Below, in pieces: positions 18,180-25,868 of a DNA stretch of 32,223 bases. This DNA comes from Aquificaceae bacterium (lineage in GTDB: Bacteria; Aquificota; Aquificia; Aquificales; Aquificaceae), in assembly GCA_025062075.1 (NCBI GenBank), contig JANXBA010000026.1, positions 1 through 32,223 on the forward strand, given 5' to 3'. The notes under the pieces are model-generated. The model was not told the DNA's origin, searched no databases, and was given only the letters and a program-made list of their open reading frames with translations. Within the stretch, counting starts at the first letter, position 1. Each line of letters begins with the position of its first letter. A program made the translations under genes and the position numbers.

Positions 18180-19418
18180 ATGGCCAGGAAAAAGCAAGAA
18201 ACTCAATGCTCCTTCTGCGGACGCTCCCAGCACGAAGTTTTCATGCTTATAGCAGGGCCTAACGACGTGTTCATCTGCGACCGTTGCGTGGAAGCCTGCA
18301 GTAGCGTTATAAAAGACCACAAAAAGCAGATAAATCAGCAAATGCTTCAGGACATTCCCACGCCCGAAGAGATAAAACGTCATCTGGACCAGTACGTGAT
18401 AGGTCAGGAAAAGGCCAAGAAGGCCCTGTCGGTGGCCGTCTACAACCACTACAAGAGAATAAGAGCCAAGGAGACAGGCCTGAGACTGGAAGATGTGGAG
18501 GTAGAAAAGAGCAACATCCTGCTCATAGGGCCCACGGGCTCGGGCAAGACCCTTCTGCCCAAGACTTTAGCCAAGATTTTAGATGTGCCCTTCGCCATAG
18601 CGGACGCCACCACCCTCACAGAGGCGGGCTATGTGGGCGAGGACGTGGAGAACGTGCTGGTAAGACTTTTGCAAAACTGCGGCTACGACGTAAAGGCTGC
18701 CCAGAAGGGCATAGTCTACATTGATGAGATAGACAAGATAGCCAAAAAGTCAGGCATAAACCCTTCTATAACTCGGGATGTATCTGGCGAGGGCGTCCAG
18801 CAGGCACTCCTGAAGATTGTAGAGGGCACCATTTCTAACGTGCCACCGCAGGGAGGGAGGAAACATCCTCACCAAGAGTTCCTGCAGGTGGACACCACGG
18901 ACATACTCTTCATCTGTGGGGGGGCCTTCGTAGGGCTTGAGGAGATAGTCAAGCGCAGGCTCGGAAAGTCGGTCATGGGCTTTGAGTCTGAGATAAAACG
19001 CTTCGGCGAGGGCGAAAGCCCTCTGCACTTTGTGGAGGCGGACGACCTGATTCACTTCGGCCTCATACCAGAGTTCGTGGGAAGGTTTCCCGTGGTGGCA
19101 GTGCTGGAAGAGCTCACTCAGGAAGAGCTCGTGAGAATTCTCTCCGAGCCCAAAAACGCTCTAATAAAGCAGTACAAAAAACTCTTTGAGATGGAGGGAG
19201 TAGAGTTAGAGTTTACCCAAGAGGCCCTGGAGGAAATAGCCAAAGAGTCCCTAAGGCGTAAGACGGGGGCAAGAGGTCTAAGAGCCATCGTGGAAGAGCT
19301 CATGCTGGATGTGATGTTTGAGATTCCCTCCTTGAGGGATGTGCGAAAGGTGGTGGTAAGCGGAGAGACGGTGAGGAAGCGCCTGAAGCCCACCTACATA
19401 ATGAGGCAGGCGGTCTAA
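18180..19418 (+). CDS. clpX: ATP-dependent Clp protease ATP-binding subunit ClpX
   Basis: This 412-residue AAA+ unfoldase has an N-terminal zinc-binding domain (Cys10, Cys13, Cys33, Cys36), Walker [17 protein letters not shown], Walker [15 protein letters not shown], pore loop GYVGED, the RKH loop ([10 protein letters not shown]) and sensor/arginine-finger regions ([12 protein letters not shown]). It recognises tagged substrates and feeds them into ClpP. One oddity is a Pro directly after the Walker A LL, where most ClpX proteins have Ala. It is otherwise complete. It lies in the tig-clpP-clpX operon; 30 bases follow before skp. Confidence 0.97.
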   Translation: MARKKQETQCSFCGRSQHEVFMLIAGPNDVFICDRCVEACSSVIKDHKKQINQQMLQDIPTPEEIKRHLDQYVIGQEKAKKALSVAVYNHYKRIRAKETGLRLEDVEVEKSNILLIGPTGSGKTLLPKTLAKILDVPFAIADATTLTEAGYVGEDVENVLVRLLQNCGYDVKAAQKGIVYIDEIDKIAKKSGINPSITRDVSGEGVQQALLKIVEGTISNVPPQGGRKHPHQEFLQVDTTDILFICGGAFVGLEEIVKRRLGKSVMGFESEIKRFGEGESPLHFVEADDLIHFGLIPEFVGRFPVVAVLEELTQEELVRILSEPKNALIKQYKKLFEMEGVELEFTQEALEEIAKESLRRKTGARGLRAIVEELMLDVMFEIPSLRDVRKVVVSGETVRKRLKPTYIMRQAV

Positions 19419-19448
19419 AGTGTGCTATCCTTTTAGTAGGAGGTAAAC

Positions 19449-19934
19449 ATGAAGAGAGTGCTTGTAGTTTTCCTTCTTCTTCCCTTCTTGGGCTTTGCTC
19501 AGCAGAGGCTCGCCTGCGTGGACCCCGGTAAGATACTCTCCGAGTCCCAGCTGGTAAAGAGCAAAGAGAACGAGCTCAGGTCAAGAGCGGAGCAGTATCA
19601 AAAGCAACTGGACCAGATAAACAAAAGACTGGAGGACCTCAAAAAACAGATAGAGAGCAGAGGCATCGCCCAAAGCGTGCGGGAGCAGAGAATAAAGGAA
19701 TACCAAAAGACAGAAGCGGAAGGGGTGGAAATCCAGCAAAAGGCCCAGAGAGAACTCTCAGAACTCAAAGGCAAGATGGAAGAGGACATTATAAACAGGG
19801 TCAGAGCCATATCGGAGGACATAGCCAAAAAGCAGGGCTTTACCGCAGTGCTTGACTGCTCCGCCTTCGTCTACAAGTCTGCAGAAATGGACATCACCAA
19901 GGAGGTCATCCAGAGGTTAGACCAGCAGAGATGA
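19449..19934 (+). CDS. OmpH/Skp-family periplasmic chaperone
   Basis: This 161-residue protein has a signal peptide (MKRVLVVFLLLPFLGFAQ), then the OmpH start RLACVDPGKILSES and a long coiled-coil of Lys/Glu/Gln-rich helices (about residues 38-125). It ends with the conserved small beta-strand segment AKKQGFTAVLDCSAFVYKS. Skp trimers hold unfolded outer-membrane proteins in their tentacle cavity. It has a strong Shine-Dalgarno (AGGAGGT) and overlaps lpxD by 4 bases, the same skp-lpxD order as in E. coli; bamA is not adjacent here. Two cysteines are present, which is somewhat unusual for the family. Confidence 0.88.
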   Translation: MKRVLVVFLLLPFLGFAQQRLACVDPGKILSESQLVKSKENELRSRAEQYQKQLDQINKRLEDLKKQIESRGIAQSVREQRIKEYQKTEAEGVEIQQKAQRELSELKGKMEEDIINRVRAISEDIAKKQGFTAVLDCSAFVYKSAEMDITKEVIQRLDQQR

Positions 19935-20920
19935 ACCTCTGGGAGCTGTCTAAGCTTTTGGAAGGCCAACTGCGGGGCGACGGGGACTTTCAGGTGCAGG
20001 GGGTTTCCTCCCCAGAATACCCCAAAGAGGGGACGGCAATCTTCTGCAAACCCGAGCAGGTGGAAAAGCTAAAAGGCATGCAAGTGGCTCTGGTAGTCAC
20101 CGAGGAGGTGGACTTTCCAAGATACGTGAAGGTCAAAAACCTCAGGCTGGCCCTGGCCAAGTTTCTCTCCCACAGCTACCCAGAGAAGCACCCTTGTGGC
20201 GTTTCGCCCAAGGCCCACATAGAGGAAGAGGTTAAGATAGGTGAGAACGCTTATGTAGGACCCTTCGTCTTCGTGGGCAGGGGAGCGGTTCTGGAGGAAG
20301 GGGTCAAGGTCTATCCCTTCTGCTACGTAGGAGAAGGGGTGCGAATAGGCAGGGGGAGCGTGCTCTTCAGCGGTGTCCACGTATACCCGGGCTGTGTGAT
20401 AGGTCAGGGTGTGCGCATACACAGCGGTTCGGTCATAGGGGCGGACGGCTTTGGCTACTACGTGGGGCCAGAGGGCATATTCAAGCTCCCGCACGTAGGC
20501 AGAGTGGTCATAGAGGACTTTGTGGAGATAGGGGCCAACACCTGCGTAGACAGGGCTCTCATAGATGAAACAAGGATAGGTAAAAACACGAAGATAGACA
20601 ACCTGGTGCAAGTGGGGCACAACTGCGTCGTGGGAGAGGCTAACGTGATAGCCGGTCAGACGGGGCTTGCGGGTAGCGTGAAAACCGGCAAAAACGTGAT
20701 GCTTGCAGGTCAGGTGGCCGTGGCGGACCATGTGAGCCTCGGAGACAATGTGGTGGTATCTGGCAAGGCTGGTGTGAGCAAAAGTCTCGAGGGAGGAAAA
20801 GTTTACGGAGGAGTTATCCCCGCCATGGAGTGGTCCAAGTGGAAAAGGCTCTACGCTTATGTATTAAGGCTACCGGAGCTTTTTAAGGAGAAAAAGCGTG
20901 AGGATAAGGATAGCCCATAG
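19931..20920 (+). CDS. lpxD: UDP-3-O-(3-hydroxyacyl)glucosamine N-acyltransferase
   Basis: This 329-residue LpxD catalyses the third step of lipid A synthesis, adding the second hydroxyacyl chain. The N-terminal uridine-binding domain (about residues 1-95) is followed by a left-handed beta-helix of hexapeptide repeats. The active-site His is probably within NLVQVGHNCVVGE, and the segment GADGFGYYVGPEG is typical of LpxD. A C-terminal helix closes the protein. Its presence implies a lipopolysaccharide-bearing outer membrane. The ATG overlaps the skp stop (ATGA) and the mqnD GTG lies inside its 3' end. Confidence 0.95.
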   Translation: MNLWELSKLLEGQLRGDGDFQVQGVSSPEYPKEGTAIFCKPEQVEKLKGMQVALVVTEEVDFPRYVKVKNLRLALAKFLSHSYPEKHPCGVSPKAHIEEEVKIGENAYVGPFVFVGRGAVLEEGVKVYPFCYVGEGVRIGRGSVLFSGVHVYPGCVIGQGVRIHSGSVIGADGFGYYVGPEGIFKLPHVGRVVIEDFVEIGANTCVDRALIDETRIGKNTKIDNLVQVGHNCVVGEANVIAGQTGLAGSVKTGKNVMLAGQVAVADHVSLGDNVVVSGKAGVSKSLEGGKVYGGVIPAMEWSKWKRLYAYVLRLPELFKEKKREDKDSP

Positions 20921-21743
20921 TCCGGACTCTGACGACGCCTTTATGTTCTACGCCTTAACTGCGGGCAAGGTAGAGACGGGCAATCTCCAGATAGAGCACG
21001 TGCTGGCGGACATAGAGACCCTTAACCGAGAGGCCCTAAAGGGCACCTATGAGGTCTCCGCACTTTCTTTTCATGCCTATCCTTACGTGGCAGAGCTCTA
21101 TCTGGTTTTGCCAAGCGGGGGCAGTGTGGGAGAGGGCTATGGGCCCGTAGTGGTAAGCAGGGAGCCCCTTACTACCCTGAAGGGTAAAAAAGTGGCGGTG
21201 CCTGGTACTCTCACCACCGCCTACCTGGTCCTTAAGCTCTACGAACCGAACTTTAAGGAAGTTCTTATGCCCTTTGACCAGATTCTTCAGGCGGTAGGAG
21301 AAGGGCAGGTAGAGGCGGGGCTTGTCATACACGAGGGACAGCTCAGCTACCAAGACAGAGGTCTTAGAAAGGTGGTTGACTTAGGCCAGTGGTGGAAACA
21401 ACAAACGGGCCTTCCCCTTCCGCTGGGCTGTAACGTGGTAAGGAAAGACCTCGGGCTTGAACTCGTAAGGAAAATAGAAAGTCTCGTGAGGGCGAGCGTC
21501 CAGTACGCCCTAGACCACAGGGAGGAAGCCCTGACCTACGCAATAGAGTACGCAAGGGACATAAGGGAAGACCTCCAAAAAACGGACAGGTTTGTGGGCA
21601 TGTACGTAAACAGGAGAACCCTTGACTACGGAGAGGACGGCAGACAGGCGGTAAGATTACTGCTCCAGAAAGGCATAGAAAAGGGTATAATTGGGGCACC
21701 GATGCCCGAGACTATATTCAGCGACGAGGTGAGAGGTCCATGA
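20898..21743 (+). CDS. mqnD: 1,4-dihydroxy-6-naphthoate synthase (futalosine pathway)
   Basis: This 281-residue periplasmic-binding-protein-like enzyme of menaquinone synthesis converts cyclic dehypoxanthine futalosine to 1,4-dihydroxy-6-naphthoate. Recognisable segments are IAHSPDSDDAFMFYAL at the N-terminus, VLADIETLNREALKGTYEV, VSALSFHAYPYVAELYLVL, GEGYGPVVVS and the catalytic-His region GLVIHEGQLSYQ. The family normally has SPCPNDTF-like sequence at the start, so the SPDSDDAF form is a mild variant. The GTG start overlaps lpxD by 23 bases. No other mqn gene is nearby. It fits a menaquinone-type quinone feeding from Complex I. Confidence 0.85.
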   Translation: MRIRIAHSPDSDDAFMFYALTAGKVETGNLQIEHVLADIETLNREALKGTYEVSALSFHAYPYVAELYLVLPSGGSVGEGYGPVVVSREPLTTLKGKKVAVPGTLTTAYLVLKLYEPNFKEVLMPFDQILQAVGEGQVEAGLVIHEGQLSYQDRGLRKVVDLGQWWKQQTGLPLPLGCNVVRKDLGLELVRKIESLVRASVQYALDHREEALTYAIEYARDIREDLQKTDRFVGMYVNRRTLDYGEDGRQAVRLLLQKGIEKGIIGAPMPETIFSDEVRGP

Positions 21744-22210
21744 GCTTGCTACCGGAGGAGCTCTCAAAGAGACTGCAGGCACACGCGGAGTACTTTCCAC
21801 GCAGAGAGCAGGCCATACTCCTGTGCCTTCACGAAGTGCAGGACTACTACGGACACATACCCGCCTTTGCCCTGCAGGAAGTGGCTCGCGTGCTGGACCT
21901 GCCGCTGAACCATGTGGAGAACGTGGTCTCCTTCTACGACATGTTTGACAGGGGAGAGCCCGCCAGACACAGGATAAGGGTGTGCGTAAGTGTGGTATGC
22001 AACCTAATGAATTCAAACAAGGTGCTCCTCGCCCTAAAGGAACTGCTAGGCATCTCCTTGGGTGAGACCACCAAGGACCGCAGGTTCAAGCTCGTAGGCG
22101 TTCAGTGCATCGGTGCCTGCTCGGAGGCCCCCTGCTTTATGGTGGACGAGGACACATACAAGTTCCAGTCAAAGGAGAAGCTCCATGAAGTCCTATCCCG
22201 TTACACCTGA
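21740..22210 (+). CDS. nuoE: NADH-quinone oxidoreductase subunit E (NuoE)
   Basis: This 156-residue thioredoxin-like [2Fe-2S] subunit has cluster ligands in CVSVVC (Cys-x4-Cys) and CIGAC (Cys-x3-Cys), the standard NuoE spacing. The N-terminal helical part with ALQEVARVLDLPLNHVENVVSFYDMF is typical. It forms the NADH-oxidising module with NuoF. It overlaps mqnD by 4 bases and nuoF by 26 bases. No other nuo genes are in the window. Confidence 0.95.
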   Translation: MSLLPEELSKRLQAHAEYFPRREQAILLCLHEVQDYYGHIPAFALQEVARVLDLPLNHVENVVSFYDMFDRGEPARHRIRVCVSVVCNLMNSNKVLLALKELLGISLGETTKDRRFKLVGVQCIGACSEAPCFMVDEDTYKFQSKEKLHEVLSRYT

Positions 22211-23462
22211 GATATACGCGGAGACCACGCTAAACCTACTCCTGAAGAGGGCCAAAAGGCCCAAGGTTCACACCCTTGAGGACTACCTAAAGGACGGAGG
22301 CTACAAGGCTCTGGAGAAGGCCCTGAGCATGACACCGCAGGAGATAGTAGACTGGGTGGACAAGAGTCAGCTCAGAGGCCGTGGCGGTGCAGGGTTCCCC
22401 ACAGGTCGCAAGTGGAAGTTTGCGGTGCAGAACCCCGCACCCAGATACCTCATATGCAACGCGGACGAGTCCGAGCCGGGCACCTTCAAAGACCGCATAC
22501 TGATGGAGCGAGACCCACACCTTCTTCTGGAAGGTATGGCCATATCCGCCTACGCCATCGGTGCCAATCAGGCTTTTATATACGTAAGAGGAGAGTACAC
22601 TACCAGCTACTATGTGCTCAGGGACGCCATAGAGGAAGCAAAGCGTGCAGGTTTTTTAGGGAAAAACATTCTTGGCTCGGGCTTTGACTTGGAGATATAC
22701 GTGGCAAGGGGTGCGGGTGCCTACATATGCGGTGAGGAGAGTGCCCTGATTGAGTCCTTGGAGGGCAAGAGAGGCTTTCCCCGCATAAAGCCACCCTACC
22801 CCGTGCAGTACGGCCTCTTTGGAAGACCCACCGTGGTCAACAACGTGGAGACCCTGTGCAACATACCATTAATTGTGGGCATGGGTTGGGAGGAGTACCG
22901 CTACATAGGGCCCAGCGACTACCCAGGACCCAAGCTCTTTCCCGTCAGCGGAAAGGTGAAAAAGCCCGGCGTTTACGAGCTTCCCATGAACACCACCCTG
23001 CGAGAAGTGATATTCAAGCACGCAGGTGGCACCTTGGGGAACAAAAAGGTAAAGGCGGTCTTCTCCGGAGCTCTGGACTGCTTCTCCGCAGAGGAGCTGG
23101 ACACCCCCATGGACTACTCGCCTTTTGGCTTTGGTGGAACGGGCACTGTCATCGTGTTGACCGAAGAAGACGACATAGTAAAGGCCTGCCTGTGGGTGGC
23201 GGAGTTTTACGCCCACGAGAGCTGTGGCCAGTGCACTCCCTGCAGAGTAGGCACTCACGAGCAGGCACACCTGCTGGAGAAGATTCTCCACGGCCAGGCC
23301 CAAGAAAGAGACTGGGAGGGCTTTGACTTCGTAAACGGCCACATCCAGCCTACCTCCATCTGCGGTCTCGGTGCGGTGGCGGGAAGGCTCATCCGCCAAA
23401 CCATGCAGAAGTTCCCGGAAGAGTGGGAAAACTACAGAAGCAAGCTGCGAGTACAGGTTTAA
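22185..23462 (+). CDS. nuoF: NADH-quinone oxidoreductase subunit F (NuoF)
   Basis: This 425-residue flavoprotein binds NADH and FMN and carries a [4Fe-4S] cluster. Motifs are GRGGAGFPTGRKWKF (NADH loop), ICNADESEPGTFKDR (FMN), CGEESALIESLEGKRG, and cluster cysteines in ESCGQCTPCRVGT with the fourth in TSICGLG. The ORF track starts at 22113 by extending through nuoE; MKSYPVTPEIYAETTLN at 22185 is the sensible start, inside nuoE by 26 bases. It is the last intact gene of the plus block. Instead of nuoG, a broken recR follows. Confidence 0.95.
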   Translation: MKSYPVTPEIYAETTLNLLLKRAKRPKVHTLEDYLKDGGYKALEKALSMTPQEIVDWVDKSQLRGRGGAGFPTGRKWKFAVQNPAPRYLICNADESEPGTFKDRILMERDPHLLLEGMAISAYAIGANQAFIYVRGEYTTSYYVLRDAIEEAKRAGFLGKNILGSGFDLEIYVARGAGAYICGEESALIESLEGKRGFPRIKPPYPVQYGLFGRPTVVNNVETLCNIPLIVGMGWEEYRYIGPSDYPGPKLFPVSGKVKKPGVYELPMNTTLREVIFKHAGGTLGNKKVKAVFSGALDCFSAEELDTPMDYSPFGFGGTGTVIVLTEEDDIVKACLWVAEFYAHESCGQCTPCRVGTHEQAHLLEKILHGQAQERDWEGFDFVNGHIQPTSICGLGAVAGRLIRQTMQKFPEEWENYRSKLRVQV

Positions 23463-23477
23463 TCCGCCCAAAGAATA

Positions 23478-23766
23478 CACACGGACGCAGAAATCTGCTC
23501 CGTATGCGTGGTGGAAGAACCCCGATTGGAGGGAGTCTCCCCAAGAGACCTACGCACAGAAGAGCTCATAGACAGGGTGGAAAGATACAAGGTAAAGGAA
23601 GTTATACTGGCAAGCCACCGCTAACTACATAGCCAAGCTCTTAAAGAAGCGGTCCCTCGGCCTGAAAGTGACCAGAATATCCTATGGTCTGCAGTTTGGC
23701 TCTTTTGTGGAGCTGGCGGACGAGCTGTCGCCGGAGAAGTCCATAGAAAACAGAAAGTCCTTCTGA
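23478..23766 (+). pseudogene. recR: recR remnant: N-terminally truncated, three internal deletions, one frameshift
   Basis: Directly after the nuoF stop, translation shows collinear blocks of the recombination mediator RecR. HTDAEICS (zinc-finger end) is followed by VCVVEEP (Toprim start), then LEGVSPRDLRTEELIDRV and KVKEVILAS, all in the frame that ends at TAA 23622-23624. After a frame change come ANYIAKLLKK, LKVTRISYG, FVELADELS and ENRKSF, ending at TGA 23764-23766. Against typical RecR, the HhH N-terminus and first zinc cysteines are missing. About 10, 25 and 8 residues are lost between consecutive blocks, including the VEGEAT segment of Toprim. It cannot encode a working RecR. Its 3' 85 bases lie antisense to chaN. 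Confidence 0.85.
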
Positions 23767-24482
23767 AAGTCCTCTCTTCTCAGGATTTTTATGCTTGCCT
23801 GCGGTCTCAGCACCTTGAGCCTTCTGGGTATTCCCGTGCTGTAATCCTGCGCATGCCCTCTACCTACCAAAACCACCACTTTGTAGTCAGGGTGTCTGTC
23901 CAAGAGCTTGTTTATGGCGTAAGCCATCCCGTTGTCCCAGGCGTTCTGCACATCAAAAAAACTCTTCTCCTCCACCTTAGGATGTGAGGCCAACACCTTT
24001 TGGAGCTCCCGCCTTTCCCTCTCTGTGTATTCGATTATGGGATTAGGTAGGCTCTCGTCCCGCACCTTTTCCAAACCCTCCCGCCTTATCCTCTGGACCA
24101 GCTCCGAGGAGATATTTATGGCCACCATTCTTATGCCCCTTTCCTTTGCGAACCGCCATATACTGCGGTACATGGCGGGGTCGTAGCCCCACCTTTGGAA
24201 GTACTCCGTTCTCCTCAACAGCTCTTCCTCTTCTATCCTGCAATCCACATACTCGTCAAGGACTCTTTGAAAGGGTTGTTGAAACATCTCCATAGCTATG
24301 AAGAACTTATGACCTCTGAAGTGCAAGGTTTTTATGATTTCAAGCTGAAAGTGGTGGTCCTCTCTGCTCGTGTGCTCTTCGGGTAGGAATATTACCTGAT
24401 GCTTGTCGATAATAACCCATGGAAACTCTCGGGCGGTCGTAGAAGGTATCAGAAGAACAAGAAAACACAAAAGTAAAAACAT
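23682..24482 (-). CDS. ChaN-like (Tiki/heme-binding uptake superfamily) secreted protein
   Basis: This 266-residue protein has a signal peptide (MFLLLCFLVLLIPSTTA). The ChaN/PF04187-like order of motifs follows: VIFLPEEHTSREDHHFQLEI, FIAMEMFQQPFQRVLDEY, MVAINIS, NAWDNGMAYAI and VVVLVGRGHAQ (conserved His). ChaN-like proteins are proposed to bind heme or act like Tiki-type metalloproteases; the activity here is unknown. The last about 28 residues (after RREDFQKD) are encoded antisense to the recR remnant and become Ser-rich and unlike the family, so the natural C-terminus has probably been replaced or extended. The start is preceded by TATAAA 8 bases away, suggesting a short or absent leader. 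Confidence 0.75.
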   Translation of the reverse strand: MFLLLCFLVLLIPSTTAREFPWVIIDKHQVIFLPEEHTSREDHHFQLEIIKTLHFRGHKFFIAMEMFQQPFQRVLDEYVDCRIEEEELLRRTEYFQRWGYDPAMYRSIWRFAKERGIRMVAINISSELVQRIRREGLEKVRDESLPNPIIEYTERERRELQKVLASHPKVEEKSFFDVQNAWDNGMAYAINKLLDRHPDYKVVVLVGRGHAQDYSTGIPRRLKVLRPQASIKILRREDFQKDFLFSMDFSGDSSSASSTKEPNCRP

Positions 24483-24484
24483 GC

Positions 24485-24496
24485 TATAATTTTATA
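24485..24496. promoter_or_regulatory. Overlapping divergent -10 elements of chaN and the RHH-hisC operon
   Basis: The 42-base gap contains plus-strand TATAAT (24485-24490) for the gene at 24525 and minus-strand TATAAA (24496-24491) ending 8 bases before the chaN ATG. The two boxes abut. The plus transcript would have a leader of about 28 bases carrying AAAGGAGG. Confidence 0.5.
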
Positions 24497-24524
24497 TCTG
24501 AAAAACTTACAAAGGAGGAACAAA

Positions 24525-24770
24525 ATGGCCAGAAAACCCAAGAAAAAAGGCGGTGCTAGGTATAAGAGGGTTGTTCTCTCTTTGCCAAAGAGGCTCTACT
24601 ACGTGCTCAACGGTATAGCCATGGGGGACGAACGCAAACTCAACAGACTCATAAAGGGCATTCTTGAAGACAAGCTTATGGAGTCTACCGTGTCAGAGCT
24701 TGAGCTCTACTTAGGAAGAGGAGAGGAAGAAGAAGAGGAAGAGGAGAAGAACACCCAAGAGCAGGCATGA
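24525..24770 (+). CDS. Small basic/acidic protein with ribbon-helix-helix-like core
   Basis: This 81-residue protein has a Lys-rich head (ARKPKKKGGARYK), then a strand-helix-helix stretch (YKRVVLSLPKRLYYVLNGIA and ERKLNRLIKGILEDKL) that looks like a CopG/Arc ribbon-helix-helix DNA-binding fold. It ends in a poly-Glu tail (GRGEEEEEEEEKN). The strong ribosome site (AAAGGAGG) and the 4-base overlap with hisC show it is a real operon gene. It may be a regulator or nucleoid-type protein, but no database family comes to mind. The acidic tail could mimic DNA or bind a partner; that is inference. Confidence 0.65.
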   Translation: MARKPKKKGGARYKRVVLSLPKRLYYVLNGIAMGDERKLNRLIKGILEDKLMESTVSELELYLGRGEEEEEEEEKNTQEQA

Positions 24771-25822
24771 TAAGCGACAGGGTCAGGTCTCTTTCTCCCT
24801 ACAAGACGGAGACCACGCCTGCCCGCATCAAACTCTCCTCCAACGAACTGTCCCTGGAATTGCCCGAGTTCGTAAAAAAACGCCTGGCGGAGGAGGTCTC
24901 CCGCATCCCTTTCCACCGATACCCAGACCCAGAGGCAAGACTTCTGAAAGAGGCCATAGCCCAGAGGTTCGGCCTAAGAGAAGAAAACCTTCTTCTGGGC
25001 AACGGCTCGGATGAGCTCATCTACTACCTTTCCATGGCGGTAGGTGAGTTCAGCAGGGGCATCTTCTACCCCGTGCCTACCTTTTCCATGTACGGCATCT
25101 CCGCGCAGGCGCTGGGCAGAGAAAGGGTGGAAGTCAGACTGAAAGAAGACCTGAGCATAGACCTCCAAGAGAGCCTGCGGGCAATCAGAGAAAAGAGGCC
25201 AGCCCTTGCCTACTTTGCTTACCCCAACAACCCCACGGGCAACTGCTTCGAGGAGGACAAGATAAAGAGCATCGCAGAAGAAGTCCCCTTTACGGTGGTG
25301 GACGAGGCCTACTACCACTACTCGGGAAAGAGTTTCGTGGAGCGAGCCCTCAGCAGACAGGACACGGTCGTACTACGCACCTTGTCCAAGATAGGCATGG
25401 CGGGTCTGAGAGTGGGCTTCATGGTAGGAAATGAAGAAGTAGTCAGAGAGCTCAACAAGCTCAGGCTGCCCTTTAACATAACCTTTCCTTCTCAAGTTAT
25501 GGCCCGGCTCATGCTGACCGAGTTCTACTGGCTTATAGAAGAGCACGTAAAGGAAGTAGTCCGTGAAAGGGAAAGGGTCTACAGAGAGCTCCGGAGAATG
25601 GAGGGCATAAAGGTCTATCCTTCGGAGGCAAACTTCATCCTCTTTAAGAGCCTACTTTTGCCTGCGGAACAGCTTCACATAAGGTTGGTGGAGGAGGGGG
25701 TGCTGATAAGGGACTTCTCCCACATGGTGCCCCAGTGTCTCAGGGTAAGCATAGGCAAGCCTTGGGAAAACGACGCCTTCCTTGAGGCCTTGGAGAAAGT
25801 GTTAAAAACTCTTGACAAGTGA
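24767..25822 (+). CDS. hisC: Histidinol-phosphate aminotransferase
   Basis: This 351-residue class I/II PLP aminotransferase converts imidazole-acetol phosphate to histidinol phosphate. The segments IKLSSNELSLELP, LLGNGSDELIYYL, YPNNPTGNCFE, VVDEAYYHYSG and the PLP-lysine site RTLSKIGMAGLRVGF (Lys208) are all present, with a C-terminal Arg in LRVSIGKPWEND for substrate phosphate/carboxylate binding. Length is typical. It overlaps the RHH-like gene by 4 bases. No other his gene is adjacent. A closely related aromatic aminotransferase role cannot be fully excluded. Confidence 0.88.
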   Translation: MISDRVRSLSPYKTETTPARIKLSSNELSLELPEFVKKRLAEEVSRIPFHRYPDPEARLLKEAIAQRFGLREENLLLGNGSDELIYYLSMAVGEFSRGIFYPVPTFSMYGISAQALGRERVEVRLKEDLSIDLQESLRAIREKRPALAYFAYPNNPTGNCFEEDKIKSIAEEVPFTVVDEAYYHYSGKSFVERALSRQDTVVLRTLSKIGMAGLRVGFMVGNEEVVRELNKLRLPFNITFPSQVMARLMLTEFYWLIEEHVKEVVRERERVYRELRRMEGIKVYPSEANFILFKSLLLPAEQLHIRLVEEGVLIRDFSHMVPQCLRVSIGKPWENDAFLEALEKVLKTLDK

Positions 25823-25840
25823 GAATTATTTTCATATAAT
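25812..25840 (+). promoter_or_regulatory. Perfect-consensus sigma-70 promoter of the DUF3501 gene
   Basis: TTGACA (25812-25817), a 17-base spacer and TATAAT (25835-25840) match the sigma-70 consensus at all 12 positions with ideal spacing. The hisC stop (25820-25822) lies in the spacer. A strong ribosome site (AAGGAGGTG) follows before the ATG at 25869. Confidence 0.85.
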
Positions 25841-25868
25841 AAAAAGTAAACTCTAAGGAGGTGAAGTC

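Noticed and set aside
20069-20731. 220-residue minus-strand ORF over lpxD
   Set aside because: Antisense shadow of the hexapeptide-repeat region; no recognisable domain or ribosome site.
23371-23632. Two overlapping 66-69 residue plus-strand ORFs after nuoF
   Set aside because: They are out-of-frame readings across the nuoF end and the recR remnant, with no similarity to the RecR blocks.
24715-24755. GA-rich repeat (GAAGAGGAAGAGG) as a microsatellite or regulatory repeat
   Set aside because: It is the coding sequence of the poly-Glu tail of the small RHH-like protein; mixed GAA/GAG codons explain it.
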